Of a stretch of 11,517 nucleotides of DNA, positions 1-6,117 are shown one piece after another (the first letter of the stretch is position 1; each line of letters starts with the position of its first letter). The stretch covers positions 1-11,517 of the forward strand of contig VBNP01000109.1 in the NCBI GenBank assembly GCA_005877965.1. The letters are read 5' to 3'. The notes under the pieces are model-generated. The model was not told the origin of the DNA, searched no databases, and saw only the letters and a list, made by a program, of their open reading frames with translations. The stretch comes from Gammaproteobacteria bacterium (GTDB taxonomy: Bacteria; Pseudomonadota; Gammaproteobacteria; Steroidobacterales; Steroidobacteraceae). Both the position numbers and the translations under genes were made by a program.

Positions 1-250
1 CCGCTTGCCGCCGCGACTCAACATGTTGTCGCCCGGGGCTCTCGCAACTGTGACGCACTGCTCGTTGTGAGGACCGTCCCCGCAGTGATGGTCCCGCGGT
101 GGCGCACGTCCTGAGGGCCCGAATCGGCGCTCGACGCCCGGCGGTGTCAAAATACCCGACGCCTTCAAGGGTGCGCGGGCGCGCGCCGCGGGGGGGATGT
201 GTCACAAGCCCTTGAACTTACATGACAACGTCGCCTTTACAGGAGTGTAA
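1..250. other. Left-edge region upstream of the lytic transglycosylase, no gene recognised
   Basis: No convincing coding sequence is visible here. Plus-strand frame 1 is open from the window edge to a TGA at about 112-114, but the translation resembles nothing I know. A minus-strand ATG at 24-22 would start a gene running off the left edge, but it lacks a Shine-Dalgarno sequence and only eight codons are visible. The stretch also holds a run of seven G (190-196) just after an alternating GC-rich segment. The transglycosylase promoter must lie in this region or further upstream; I could not pick a -35/-10 pair with confidence. Confidence 0.5.
241..245 (+). promoter_or_regulatory. Ribosome binding site deciding a GTG start
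   Basis: AGGAG lies 5 nt before the GTG at 251. No ATG in this frame has a comparable upstream site, so it supports GTG as the start of the lytic transglycosylase gene. Confidence 0.75.
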
Positions 251-2308
251 GTGAACTCGACAGGGGTACCGGGCTCGCGCGGCGCGATCCCACGGCCGCT
301 CACCCCGTGCCGGTGGGTTTTCGCGGCCGTGAGCGCGTGGCTCGCCTTCGCGCCGGCCCTGGCGCAGGACGACCCCATGCCACGCCCGCCGCAGCTGGAG
401 CGCGACGTGCAGTTCTGGATCCGCGTCTACACGCAGATCGACACCAACGCCGGACTCCTGCACGACCAGTACAACCTCGGCGTGGTCTACGACACGCTGC
501 ACTTCGCCCTCAACACCACGCCGGCGGAACGCGAGCGCGAGGTGGACCAGGCGCGCGAGCGCTGCGGCGCGGCGCTGCGCCGCATCGCGGATGCCGGGGA
601 CGCCCCGCTGTCCGCCGATGATCAGCGGATCAGGGACCTGTGGGGCGCCGAGACCACACCGGCCCGGCTGCGCTCGGCGATCGATGACATCCGCTTCCAG
701 CTGGGCCAGGCGGACCGCTTCCGCGCGGGGCTGATCCGTTCCGGGGCCTGGGAGACCCACATCGCGGAGACGCTGGCGAACCTGGGGCTGCCCGCCGAGC
801 TGGCGGTGCTGCCGCACGTGGAGTCGTCGTTCAACCCGGCCGCGTACTCGAAGGTCGGCGCCGCAGGCCTGTGGCAGTTCATGCGCTCGACCGGGCGGCG
901 TTACATGCGCATCGACAGCGCGGTGGACGATCGCCTCGACCCGTTCCGGTCCACCGAGGCCGCGGCACAGCTGCTCGCCTACAACTATCGGGTGCTCGGC
1001 AGCTGGCCGCTGGCGCTGACGGCGTACAACCACGGCACCGCCGGCGTGCGCCGCGCCAAGGAGACCCTCGGGAGCGATGACATCGTCAGGATCGTGCGCA
1101 GCTACAGCAGCCGCACCTTCGGCTTCGCGTCGCGCAATTTCTATGTCTCGTTCCTCGCAGCGCTCGATATCGATCGCAATCCCGAGAAGTACTTCGGTGC
1201 GCTGCAGAGGCAGAGCGAGACCCGCTTCCAGGAGGTGCAGCTGCCGGCCTACGTGCCCATGGCGACGCTCGAGCGCGCGCTCAAGATCGACGCCGAGAAG
1301 CTGCGGGCGCTGAACCCGGCGCTGCTGCGTTCGGTGTGGGACGGCCAGCAGCGCGTGCCCAAGGCCTACCACCTGCGGCTGCCCGTCGAGGGCTCGCCGT
1401 GGACGCGCGAGCTGCTGGCGCAGCGCCTCAGTCCCGCGGAGATGTTCGCCGGCCAGAGCGGGCCGCCGCGCTACCGGGTGCAACGCGGCGACACGCTGGC
1501 CAGCGTGGCGGAGCGCTACGGCGTCTCCGCCGAGGCGCTCGCCCGGCTGAACCACCTGCGTACCAGCGCGCGTCTGCACGCCGGCCGCACGATCACCCTG
1601 CCCGAGACGCCGGCGGTAACGGTCGCTGCGGCTGCGGCGCCCGCACCCGCACCTCCCGCGGCGACCGCGGCCACGCCGCCCGTGGCGCTCGCGCCCCCCT
1701 CTCCCGGCGGCGCGGTGTCGCAGGACGTGGCGCAGCGCGAGAGCGCCGAGGACGCGGCCGCGGCCTCGAAGGCACGCACGGCCGCGGCCAGCCCGCAACC
1801 GGTGTCGGCGGCACAGGCGGAGGCGCTGGGTCCTGCGCTCGGGCCGGCGGCCGAGGCCGAGCAGAGCCCCGATCCGAACGACTACAGCGTCGCGCACGAC
1901 GACACGATCCGGGTGGCCGGGGACGAGACGCTGGGGCATTACGCCGACTGGCTTGGCGTGAGCACGCAGCACGTGCGCGAGATCAATCACTTCAAGTTTC
2001 ACCGCTCGGTGCTCATCGGCCAGCGCATCAGGCTGGATTTCAGGAAGGTGACGCGCGAGACTTTCGAAACGCACCGTCGCGAATATCACCGCCAGCTCCA
2101 GGCGGCCTATTTCGCCGCGCACCGGATCGTGGGCACCGTGGTCTACATTGCGCGGCCGGGTGACTCGCTGTGGACCCTCACTCAGCGCGCGGCGCAGATG
2201 CCCATGTGGCTGGTGCAGCAGTACAACCCGGATGTGGATCTCGCGGACCTGCGCGCCGGCACCCAGATCGTGATGCCGCGGGTGGAGGACGTGGGCAGCG
2301 GGGGCTGA
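251..2308 (+). CDS. mltD: MltD-like membrane-bound lytic murein transglycosylase with LysM repeats
   Basis: Secreted or envelope enzyme that cleaves glycan strands of peptidoglycan, leaving 1,6-anhydro-muramic acid ends. Of 685 residues, 1-38 look like a signal peptide (hydrophobic stretch ending APALA, cleavage before Q39). I see no lipobox cysteine, unlike E. coli MltD. Residues 40-160 form a charged helical region. The SLT goose-type catalytic domain follows, with the catalytic glutamate at E191 (VESSFNP), then AAGLWQFM and, later, AYNHG. A LysM domain lies at about 407-452, followed by a 90-residue Ala/Pro-rich linker, a second divergent LysM-like unit at about 553-596, a charged helical spacer, and a third LysM-like unit at about 631-680 (ARPGDSLW). 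The GTG start is fixed by the RBS at 241-245. Family assignment is firm; the symbol mltD is the nearest match, as the C-terminal layout differs from the E. coli enzyme. Confidence 0.88.
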   Translation: MNSTGVPGSRGAIPRPLTPCRWVFAAVSAWLAFAPALAQDDPMPRPPQLERDVQFWIRVYTQIDTNAGLLHDQYNLGVVYDTLHFALNTTPAEREREVDQARERCGAALRRIADAGDAPLSADDQRIRDLWGAETTPARLRSAIDDIRFQLGQADRFRAGLIRSGAWETHIAETLANLGLPAELAVLPHVESSFNPAAYSKVGAAGLWQFMRSTGRRYMRIDSAVDDRLDPFRSTEAAAQLLAYNYRVLGSWPLALTAYNHGTAGVRRAKETLGSDDIVRIVRSYSSRTFGFASRNFYVSFLAALDIDRNPEKYFGALQRQSETRFQEVQLPAYVPMATLERALKIDAEKLRALNPALLRSVWDGQQRVPKAYHLRLPVEGSPWTRELLAQRLSPAEMFAGQSGPPRYRVQRGDTLASVAERYGVSAEALARLNHLRTSARLHAGRTITLPETPAVTVAAAAAPAPAPPAATAATPPVALAPPSPGGAVSQDVAQRESAEDAAAASKARTAAASPQPVSAAQAEALGPALGPAAEAEQSPDPNDYSVAHDDTIRVAGDETLGHYADWLGVSTQHVREINHFKFHRSVLIGQRIRLDFRKVTRETFETHRREYHRQLQAAYFAAHRIVGTVVYIARPGDSLWTLTQRAAQMPMWLVQQYNPDVDLADLRAGTQIVMPRVEDVGSGG

Positions 2309-2383
2309 TCGGCCGTGAGGCCTCCAGGATGGAGCCCCCGGGCGCTGTGACGGGCGCACATGCCGGCAGCTTGAGCGTGTGCC

Positions 2384-2389
2384 TATAAT
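2384..2389 (+). promoter_or_regulatory. Sigma-70 -10 box for the L,D-transpeptidase-ppnN unit
   Basis: A perfect TATAAT lies in the 92-nt gap after the transglycosylase stop. No good -35 is present at 17 nt (TGCCGG there). A TG dinucleotide sits two bases upstream, one base off the extended -10 arrangement. Transcription would begin near 2395-2397, so a GTG start at 2401 would have almost no leader, while the ATG at 2422 would have about 25 nt. This favours the ATG. Confidence 0.5.
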
Positions 2390-2421
2390 CACCCGAACTG
2401 GTGCCGGTGCCCAAGCGGAAC

Positions 2422-2967
2422 ATGATCACTTTCAGGACCTTAGTTGCGATCCTGGCGCTCGCCTTCGTGGCGGGCGCGGCGCACCCGGACGCCCTGCCGG
2501 AGGCCCAGCCGGTCATGCTGCGTCCGCCGGCCGAGACCCTGCCGGTGGTGGACCGCGTTCTGGTGCGCAAGGCCGAGCGGCGGCTGCTGTTGATGCGTGG
2601 CGGCAACGTCGTGCGCTCCTATCACGTCGCGCTCGGCCTGAGCCCGGTCGGACAGAAGGAGCGCTCGGGAGACTTCCGCACGCCCGAGGGGAGCTACCGC
2701 CTCGAGCGCCGCAATCCGCGCAGCGACTATTTTCTCTCGATCCAGGTGTCGTACCCGAACCCGGTCGACCTGAAGCGCGCACGGGCGCGTCACTGGGACA
2801 CCGGCGGCTCGATCATGATCCACGGTCTGCCGAACCAGCTGAAGCACGACCCGGAGTACTACCGCAGCCACGACTGGACCGATGGCTGCATCGCCGTGTC
2901 GAACGCCGACATGGTGGAGATCTGGATGCTCACACCCGACGACGTGCCGATCGACATCCTTCCTTAA
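2422..2967 (+). CDS. L,D-transpeptidase family protein (YkuD domain)
   Basis: Periplasmic cysteine enzyme expected to make 3-3 peptide crosslinks in peptidoglycan or to attach proteins to it; which one cannot be told from sequence. From the ATG at 2422 it has 181 residues. The first 20 or so (MITFRTLVAILALAFVAGAA) form a signal peptide without a long pre-extension. The YkuD core follows, with H134 in HGLPN, H150 in SHDW and the nucleophile C156 in the motif DWTDGCIAVSN, as in the stand-alone, short YkuD proteins without a LysM domain. The frame stays open upstream to a GTG at 2401, but that start has no RBS and would sit on the likely transcription start. The gene begins 113 nt after the lytic transglycosylase and ends 3 nt before ppnN, so it is probably cotranscribed with ppnN. 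Confidence 0.88.
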   Translation: MITFRTLVAILALAFVAGAAHPDALPEAQPVMLRPPAETLPVVDRVLVRKAERRLLLMRGGNVVRSYHVALGLSPVGQKERSGDFRTPEGSYRLERRNPRSDYFLSIQVSYPNPVDLKRARARHWDTGGSIMIHGLPNQLKHDPEYYRSHDWTDGCIAVSNADMVEIWMLTPDDVPIDILP

Positions 2968-2970
2968 GCA

Positions 2971-4350
2971 GTGAGCAGCGACTTTTCAGAATTCGTCGAC
3001 GCCCGCGTCGGTCCGCGCGGCAGTCTCGAGAACCTCTCGCAGAGCGAAATCGAAAAGCTCCTGGACACCGGGCAGGGGGGTCTGTACCCGCTGTTCCGGC
3101 GCTGCGCGCTGGCGGTGCTCAACAGCGGAGCAGCCACCGACAACGCCAAGGAGATCTTCGACCGTTACCGCGACTTCGACATCCGCATCGTGCGTCACCC
3201 CTGGGGGGTGAAGCTCGAGGTGCAGAACGCCCCGGCGGCCGCCTTCGTCGACGGCCAGATGATCCGCGGCATCAAGGAGCACCTGTTTGCCGTGCTGCGC
3301 GACGTGGTGTTCATCTCCAACGAGATCCTCGCCAGCGGCCGCTTCGATCTGACGGACTGCGCCTCGATCACCAACGCCGTGTTCCATGTGCTGCGTAATG
3401 CGCGGCTGCTGGACTACAAGGCGCGCCCCAACCTGGTGGTGTGCTGGGGCGGGCACTCGATCGCCGCGGAGGAATACCAGTACACCAAGAACGTGGGCTA
3501 CGAGCTCGGCCTGCGCGGGCTCGACGTGTGCACCGGCTGCGGCCCGGGCGCCATGAAGGGTCCGATGAAGGGCGCGACCATCGGTCACGCCAAGCAGCGC
3601 ATCGAGCACGGCCGCTATATCGGCATCACCGAGCCGGGGATCATCGCCGCCGAGCCGCCCAACCCGATCGTCAGCCAGCTCGCGATCATGCCGGACATCG
3701 AGAAGCGCCTCGAAGCGTTCGTGCGCCTGGCGCACGGCATCGTGGTGTTCCCCGGCGGGGCGGGCACCGCGGAAGAGATCCTGTACCTGACGGGACTCCT
3801 GCTGGATCCCGCCAACCGCGAACAGCCGTTTCCCATCGTGCTGACCGGGCCGCGCGACAGCGCCGCGTATTTCGAGCACATCACCCGCTTCATCTCCGGC
3901 ACCCTGGGGGGCGAGGCGCTGCGGCGGTTCACCACCATCGTCGATGACCCGCCGGAGGTGGCCCGGCACCTGGTGCGCGGCATGGACGCGGTGCGCGAGT
4001 TCCGCCGCCAGCGCAGCGACTCCTACAACTTCAACTGGCTGCTGTCGATTCAGCCGCACTTCCAGCAGCCCTTCGTGGTCAGCCATGCGGCGATGCGCGC
4101 ACTGGCGCTGAGGCGCGAGCAACCTGCCCATGAGCTCGCCGCCAACCTGCGGCGCGCGTTCTCGGGGATCGTCACCGGCAACGTCAAGGAGTACGGGATC
4201 CAGGCGATCGAGCGCGAGGGTCCGTACGAACTCGCGGGCGACCCCTCGATCATGCTCCTGCTCGATGAGCTGCTGGCCGCCTTCGTCGCGCAGCGGCGCA
4301 TGCGCCTGCCCGGCAGCACCTACCGTCCGGTCTATCGCTTGGTTGCATGA
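2971..4350 (+). CDS. ppnN: Pyrimidine/purine nucleotide 5'-monophosphate nucleosidase (PpnN, LOG family)
   Basis: Cytoplasmic enzyme that splits the N-glycosidic bond of nucleoside monophosphates, giving free base and ribose 5-phosphate. In E. coli the tetramer is activated by (p)ppGpp, linking nucleotide salvage to the stringent response. The 459-residue length matches E. coli PpnN (454), including the N-terminal domain (LFRRCALAVLNSG, GVKLEVQNAPAAAFVDG) and the C-terminal extension missing from short LOG proteins. The Rossmann-like LOG core has GCGPGAMKGPMKGA from G189 and the signature PGGAGTAEE at 261-269. GTG is the start: it lies 3 nt after the transpeptidase stop, and the protein aligns with the family N-terminus from there. 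No strong RBS is seen, so translational coupling is likely. No U-rich terminator follows. Confidence 0.92.
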   Translation: MSSDFSEFVDARVGPRGSLENLSQSEIEKLLDTGQGGLYPLFRRCALAVLNSGAATDNAKEIFDRYRDFDIRIVRHPWGVKLEVQNAPAAAFVDGQMIRGIKEHLFAVLRDVVFISNEILASGRFDLTDCASITNAVFHVLRNARLLDYKARPNLVVCWGGHSIAAEEYQYTKNVGYELGLRGLDVCTGCGPGAMKGPMKGATIGHAKQRIEHGRYIGITEPGIIAAEPPNPIVSQLAIMPDIEKRLEAFVRLAHGIVVFPGGAGTAEEILYLTGLLLDPANREQPFPIVLTGPRDSAAYFEHITRFISGTLGGEALRRFTTIVDDPPEVARHLVRGMDAVREFRRQRSDSYNFNWLLSIQPHFQQPFVVSHAAMRALALRREQPAHELAANLRRAFSGIVTGNVKEYGIQAIEREGPYELAGDPSIMLLLDELLAAFVAQRRMRLPGSTYRPVYRLVA

Positions 4351-4534
4351 CGCGCGCACGTCGTCGTCACGCGCGGCGCGCGGTTACATAACGCTTTGCG
4401 CGCCGCACACTTTGTGCGCGGGGCCCGAGAGCTGTGTCCCAGCGTATGCGGCGGGCGACATGCTTGTGAACCAGTTCCTGCGGCGCGCACAGCCGACGCC
4501 GTACGCTGCGAGGCAAATCAATCAGGAGCTTTAC
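4351..4534 (+). other. Intergenic leader before the 86-aa gene, with a short hairpin
   Basis: The gap after ppnN is rich in CG dinucleotides. It holds one compact inverted repeat, CGCACA-CTT-TGTGCG, at about 4405-4419. There is no T-run after it, so it is not a standard intrinsic terminator; it could be a leader structure for the next gene. I found no convincing -35/-10 pair. Confidence 0.35.
4524..4528 (+). promoter_or_regulatory. Ribosome binding site of the 86-aa gene
   Basis: AGGAG lies 6 nt before the ATG at 4535. It is among the best ribosome binding sites in the window and sets the start of the small protein, ruling out the in-frame upstream starts. Confidence 0.75.
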
Positions 4535-4795
4535 ATGAGCTCGAGCGACAGGGGGCGAGACGACGCGCCCGGGACGCAGCGCGAACCGGCAGCGCCCACG
4601 GGCAACCCCGCGGCAGGGACGGACGCGTATGCCACCTGGCTGGATCGCATGCAGCGCGCACGCGCCCGCCAGGCTGCCATCACCCGCAACCTCTACACCT
4701 GGTCGAACTACAAGAACTGGGCGGATCAGGTGCGGGATTCGTGGGCTGCGACCGACAGCAGCGGCGCGAGCGGCGCCGCCAAACCGAAGAAATAG
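4535..4795 (+). CDS. Small Trp-rich hypothetical protein (86 aa)
   Basis: I do not recognise this protein. The start is the ATG at 4535 because of the AGGAG ribosome binding site 6 nt upstream. Residues 1-30 are polar and low in hydrophobics (Asp, Arg, Pro, Gly), probably disordered. Residues 31-72 look like a helical core with regular aromatics (Y32, W35, Y54, W56, Y59, W62, W70) and a basic stretch RARARQ at about 41-46. The tail is Ser/Gly/Ala, ending in KPKK. There is no signal peptide or membrane segment, so it is probably cytoplasmic. It converges on the ParA-family gene with 67 nt between the stops. The charged ends and compact core would suit a small nucleic-acid- or protein-binding factor, but no function can be assigned. 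The RBS and protein-like composition make it likely a real gene. Confidence 0.65.
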   Translation: MSSSDRGRDDAPGTQREPAAPTGNPAAGTDAYATWLDRMQRARARQAAITRNLYTWSNYKNWADQVRDSWAATDSSGASGAAKPKK

Positions 4796-4862
4796 CGCTC
4801 CGCAGGCGCTCGCGCGATCCGCGCCCGCGGCGCGGCAGACCCGCGATCCTTTGTCCAGGCCC

Positions 4863-5648
4863 TCAGGCCCCGATCAGCGCCTGCGACTGCGCCCGCACCG
4901 CCACCGCCTGCGAGTCCCCCCCGCTGCCGACCGGCTCCCCGTCCCCGACCGCCTGCCCGGCATCCTGCGACGAAGCCCCCGGCGCGCTTGGCGCCGCCCC
5001 TGCGGGCCGGGCCAGCCACTCCACCAGCGGCACCCACTGCGCGACGTCGTCCTGCGCCACATAGCTCTTCAACTCGTGCACGCCCATGCCAAGCTCGGCG
5101 GCGCGCACGTAGTTCTGGGAGTCCCGGATGGTCGCGACGATCGGGATACCCAGGGTGTGCAGAAAGCGGATCAGCGACTGATAGGTGAGCGTATTGCGGC
5201 GGATGCGGTTGGCGATGACGCCGATGCGGTCCTCCTCGCGCCGGATCTTGGCCACCAGCAGCAGGTCGCGGATGCAGCGCGAGCAGGCATGGATGTCGAT
5301 GTCCGAGGGCAGGACCGGCACGAGGATCTTGTCGGCATCCCGCGTCATCTCGGGCAGGTGGTGCGCATCCAGCGCCGCGGGCGTGTCCACGATCACGTGC
5401 GTGGCCACATCGGGCACTCGTAACTGGAACGCGCGCGTGGTTCGCGTGTCTCTCTCAAAGGCGGCGATGACGTGAATCGGCGCCTGCGCGGGCCGGCGCT
5501 TCCTGACCCAGCGCAGCGTCGAACCCTGGGGATCGAAATCCATGAGGACCGGCGTGTGCCTGCGCGACGCCAGATAGCTCGCCAGATTGATCGCGATGGT
5601 CGTCTTGCCGGACCCACCCTTGGGGTTCAGGACGACGATGCGCTGCAT
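4863..5648 (-). CDS. Orphan ParA/MinD-family ATPase
   Basis: A P-loop ATPase of the ParA type, which forms ATP-bound dimers that bind DNA or membrane and position a cargo. Of 261 residues, the deviant Walker A motif KGGSGKTT is at 10-17, with both the signature lysine K10 and K15. The A' motif DFDPQGS is at 37-43 and the Walker B region VIVDTPA at 85-91. The body is the usual length for small ParAs. Residues 215-261 form a low-complexity Ala/Gly/Ser/Gln tail beyond the fold. There is no N-terminal helix-turn-helix domain and no parB or centromere-like repeat cluster nearby, so it is not an evident plasmid partition locus. Chromosomal soj-parB normally lies near gidA/gidB, which are absent here. 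AAGG lies 5 nt before the ATG. The cargo is unknown; the small genes on each side are candidate partners by position only. Confidence 0.85.
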   Translation of the reverse strand: MQRIVVLNPKGGSGKTTIAINLASYLASRRHTPVLMDFDPQGSTLRWVRKRRPAQAPIHVIAAFERDTRTTRAFQLRVPDVATHVIVDTPAALDAHHLPEMTRDADKILVPVLPSDIDIHACSRCIRDLLLVAKIRREEDRIGVIANRIRRNTLTYQSLIRFLHTLGIPIVATIRDSQNYVRAAELGMGVHELKSYVAQDDVAQWVPLVEWLARPAGAAPSAPGASSQDAGQAVGDGEPVGSGGDSQAVAVRAQSQALIGA

Positions 5649-5669
5649 GAGGACCTTGTTTTGTCACAT

Positions 5670-5685
5670 CCGCGTGGTGACGCGG
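5670..5685. promoter_or_regulatory. Inverted repeat upstream of the ParA-family gene
   Basis: CCGCGT-GGTG-ACGCGG is a perfect 6-bp inverted repeat, 22-37 nt upstream of the ParA ATG. The position would suit an operator or a leader hairpin for that gene; self-repression is known for some ParAs. The role is inferred, and a GC-rich genome yields such repeats by chance fairly often. Confidence 0.3.
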
Positions 5686-5797
5686 TTCGCAGCCAAGCCT
5701 ACGCACGCCCCGCAGCTCCTGCAAGCCGCTACGTAGTATCCACGAGTGTGAGCGCCAGCACGCCGCGGCGCGCGGCGGCTCCGTAGAGTCACCGCCG

Positions 5798-5989
5798 ATG
5801 GAACTGTTTCTGCACCTGTGGGACGAGCTCGACGACCTCGCCGGCGCCTGTCGCCACGTGGCGACGTCGACGGCGGCCGAGATCGGCGCCGTCGCTGCAC
5901 CGCTCATTACGGTGGCCTCCGAGGTGCTGCTGGCCGGCGCGGCGACACTGCTGCTCGCCCAGCGGCACCTGCTGAACTTCCCCGCCTAG
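5798..5989 (+). CDS. Small hypothetical protein with one hydrophobic segment (63 aa)
   Basis: I do not recognise this protein with certainty. It starts with MELFLHLWDELDD, an acidic-aromatic amphipathic stretch, then has a short polar section (CRHVATSTAAE). A hydrophobic, alanine- and leucine-rich segment at about 29-54 could be a single membrane helix or a helix packing in an oligomer. It ends RHLLNFPA. There is no cleavable signal peptide. The upstream match to a Shine-Dalgarno sequence is weak (GAG at 5786-5788), which lowers confidence in the start. The gene lies divergent from the ParA-family ATPase, 149 nt away, and 128 nt upstream of htpG. The ordered N-terminal motif and plausible composition argue for a real gene, but a chance frame cannot be excluded. 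Confidence 0.55.
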   Translation: MELFLHLWDELDDLAGACRHVATSTAAEIGAVAAPLITVASEVLLAGAATLLLAQRHLLNFPA

Positions 5990-6053
5990 CCCTCCCGGGG
6001 CGGCGCGCGCCTGCGTCGCCCGACCCGTAAGTGCCGCGATGCACCACGCGGCG

Positions 6054-6081
6054 CTTGAAAATTGCGCAGCCGCTCCCAAAC
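6054..6081 (+). promoter_or_regulatory. Sigma-32-like heat-shock promoter of htpG
   Basis: CTTGAAA at 6054-6060 is a perfect sigma-32 -35 element. After 13 nt comes TCCCAAAC (6074-6081), a partial match to the C-rich heat-shock -10 element (CCCCATnT). Spacing is in the known range. Transcription would start near 6087-6090, about 30 nt before the htpG ATG. htpG is a classic sigma-32 target in E. coli, so motif and context agree; the -10 is imperfect. Confidence 0.6.
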
Positions 6082-6117
6082 TGACCGGTTTGCGGACGCC
6101 TGTCCGGCGTTGCGCGG

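Noticed and set aside
236..241. TTTACA with TTGAAC 18 nt upstream before the lytic transglycosylase
   Set aside because: The supposed -10 runs into the ribosome binding site, which would place the transcription start at the start codon.
1620..1860. GC-rich repetitive-looking DNA inside the transglycosylase gene
   Set aside because: It encodes an Ala/Pro-rich linker in frame; no exact tandem repeat unit was found.
2319..2337. Hairpin GGCCTCCA-GGA-TGGAGCCC after the lytic transglycosylase
   Set aside because: Contains a C-C mismatch and no T-run follows, so I do not call it a terminator.
218..2392. A 724-codon open frame on the minus strand opposite the lytic transglycosylase
   Set aside because: Arg/His/Gly-rich translation without any motif; a typical mirror frame of a very GC-rich gene whose plus strand encodes clear SLT and LysM motifs.
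2986..4359. A 457-codon open frame on the minus strand opposite ppnN
   Set aside because: No recognisable domain; shadow frame due to GC-biased third positions.
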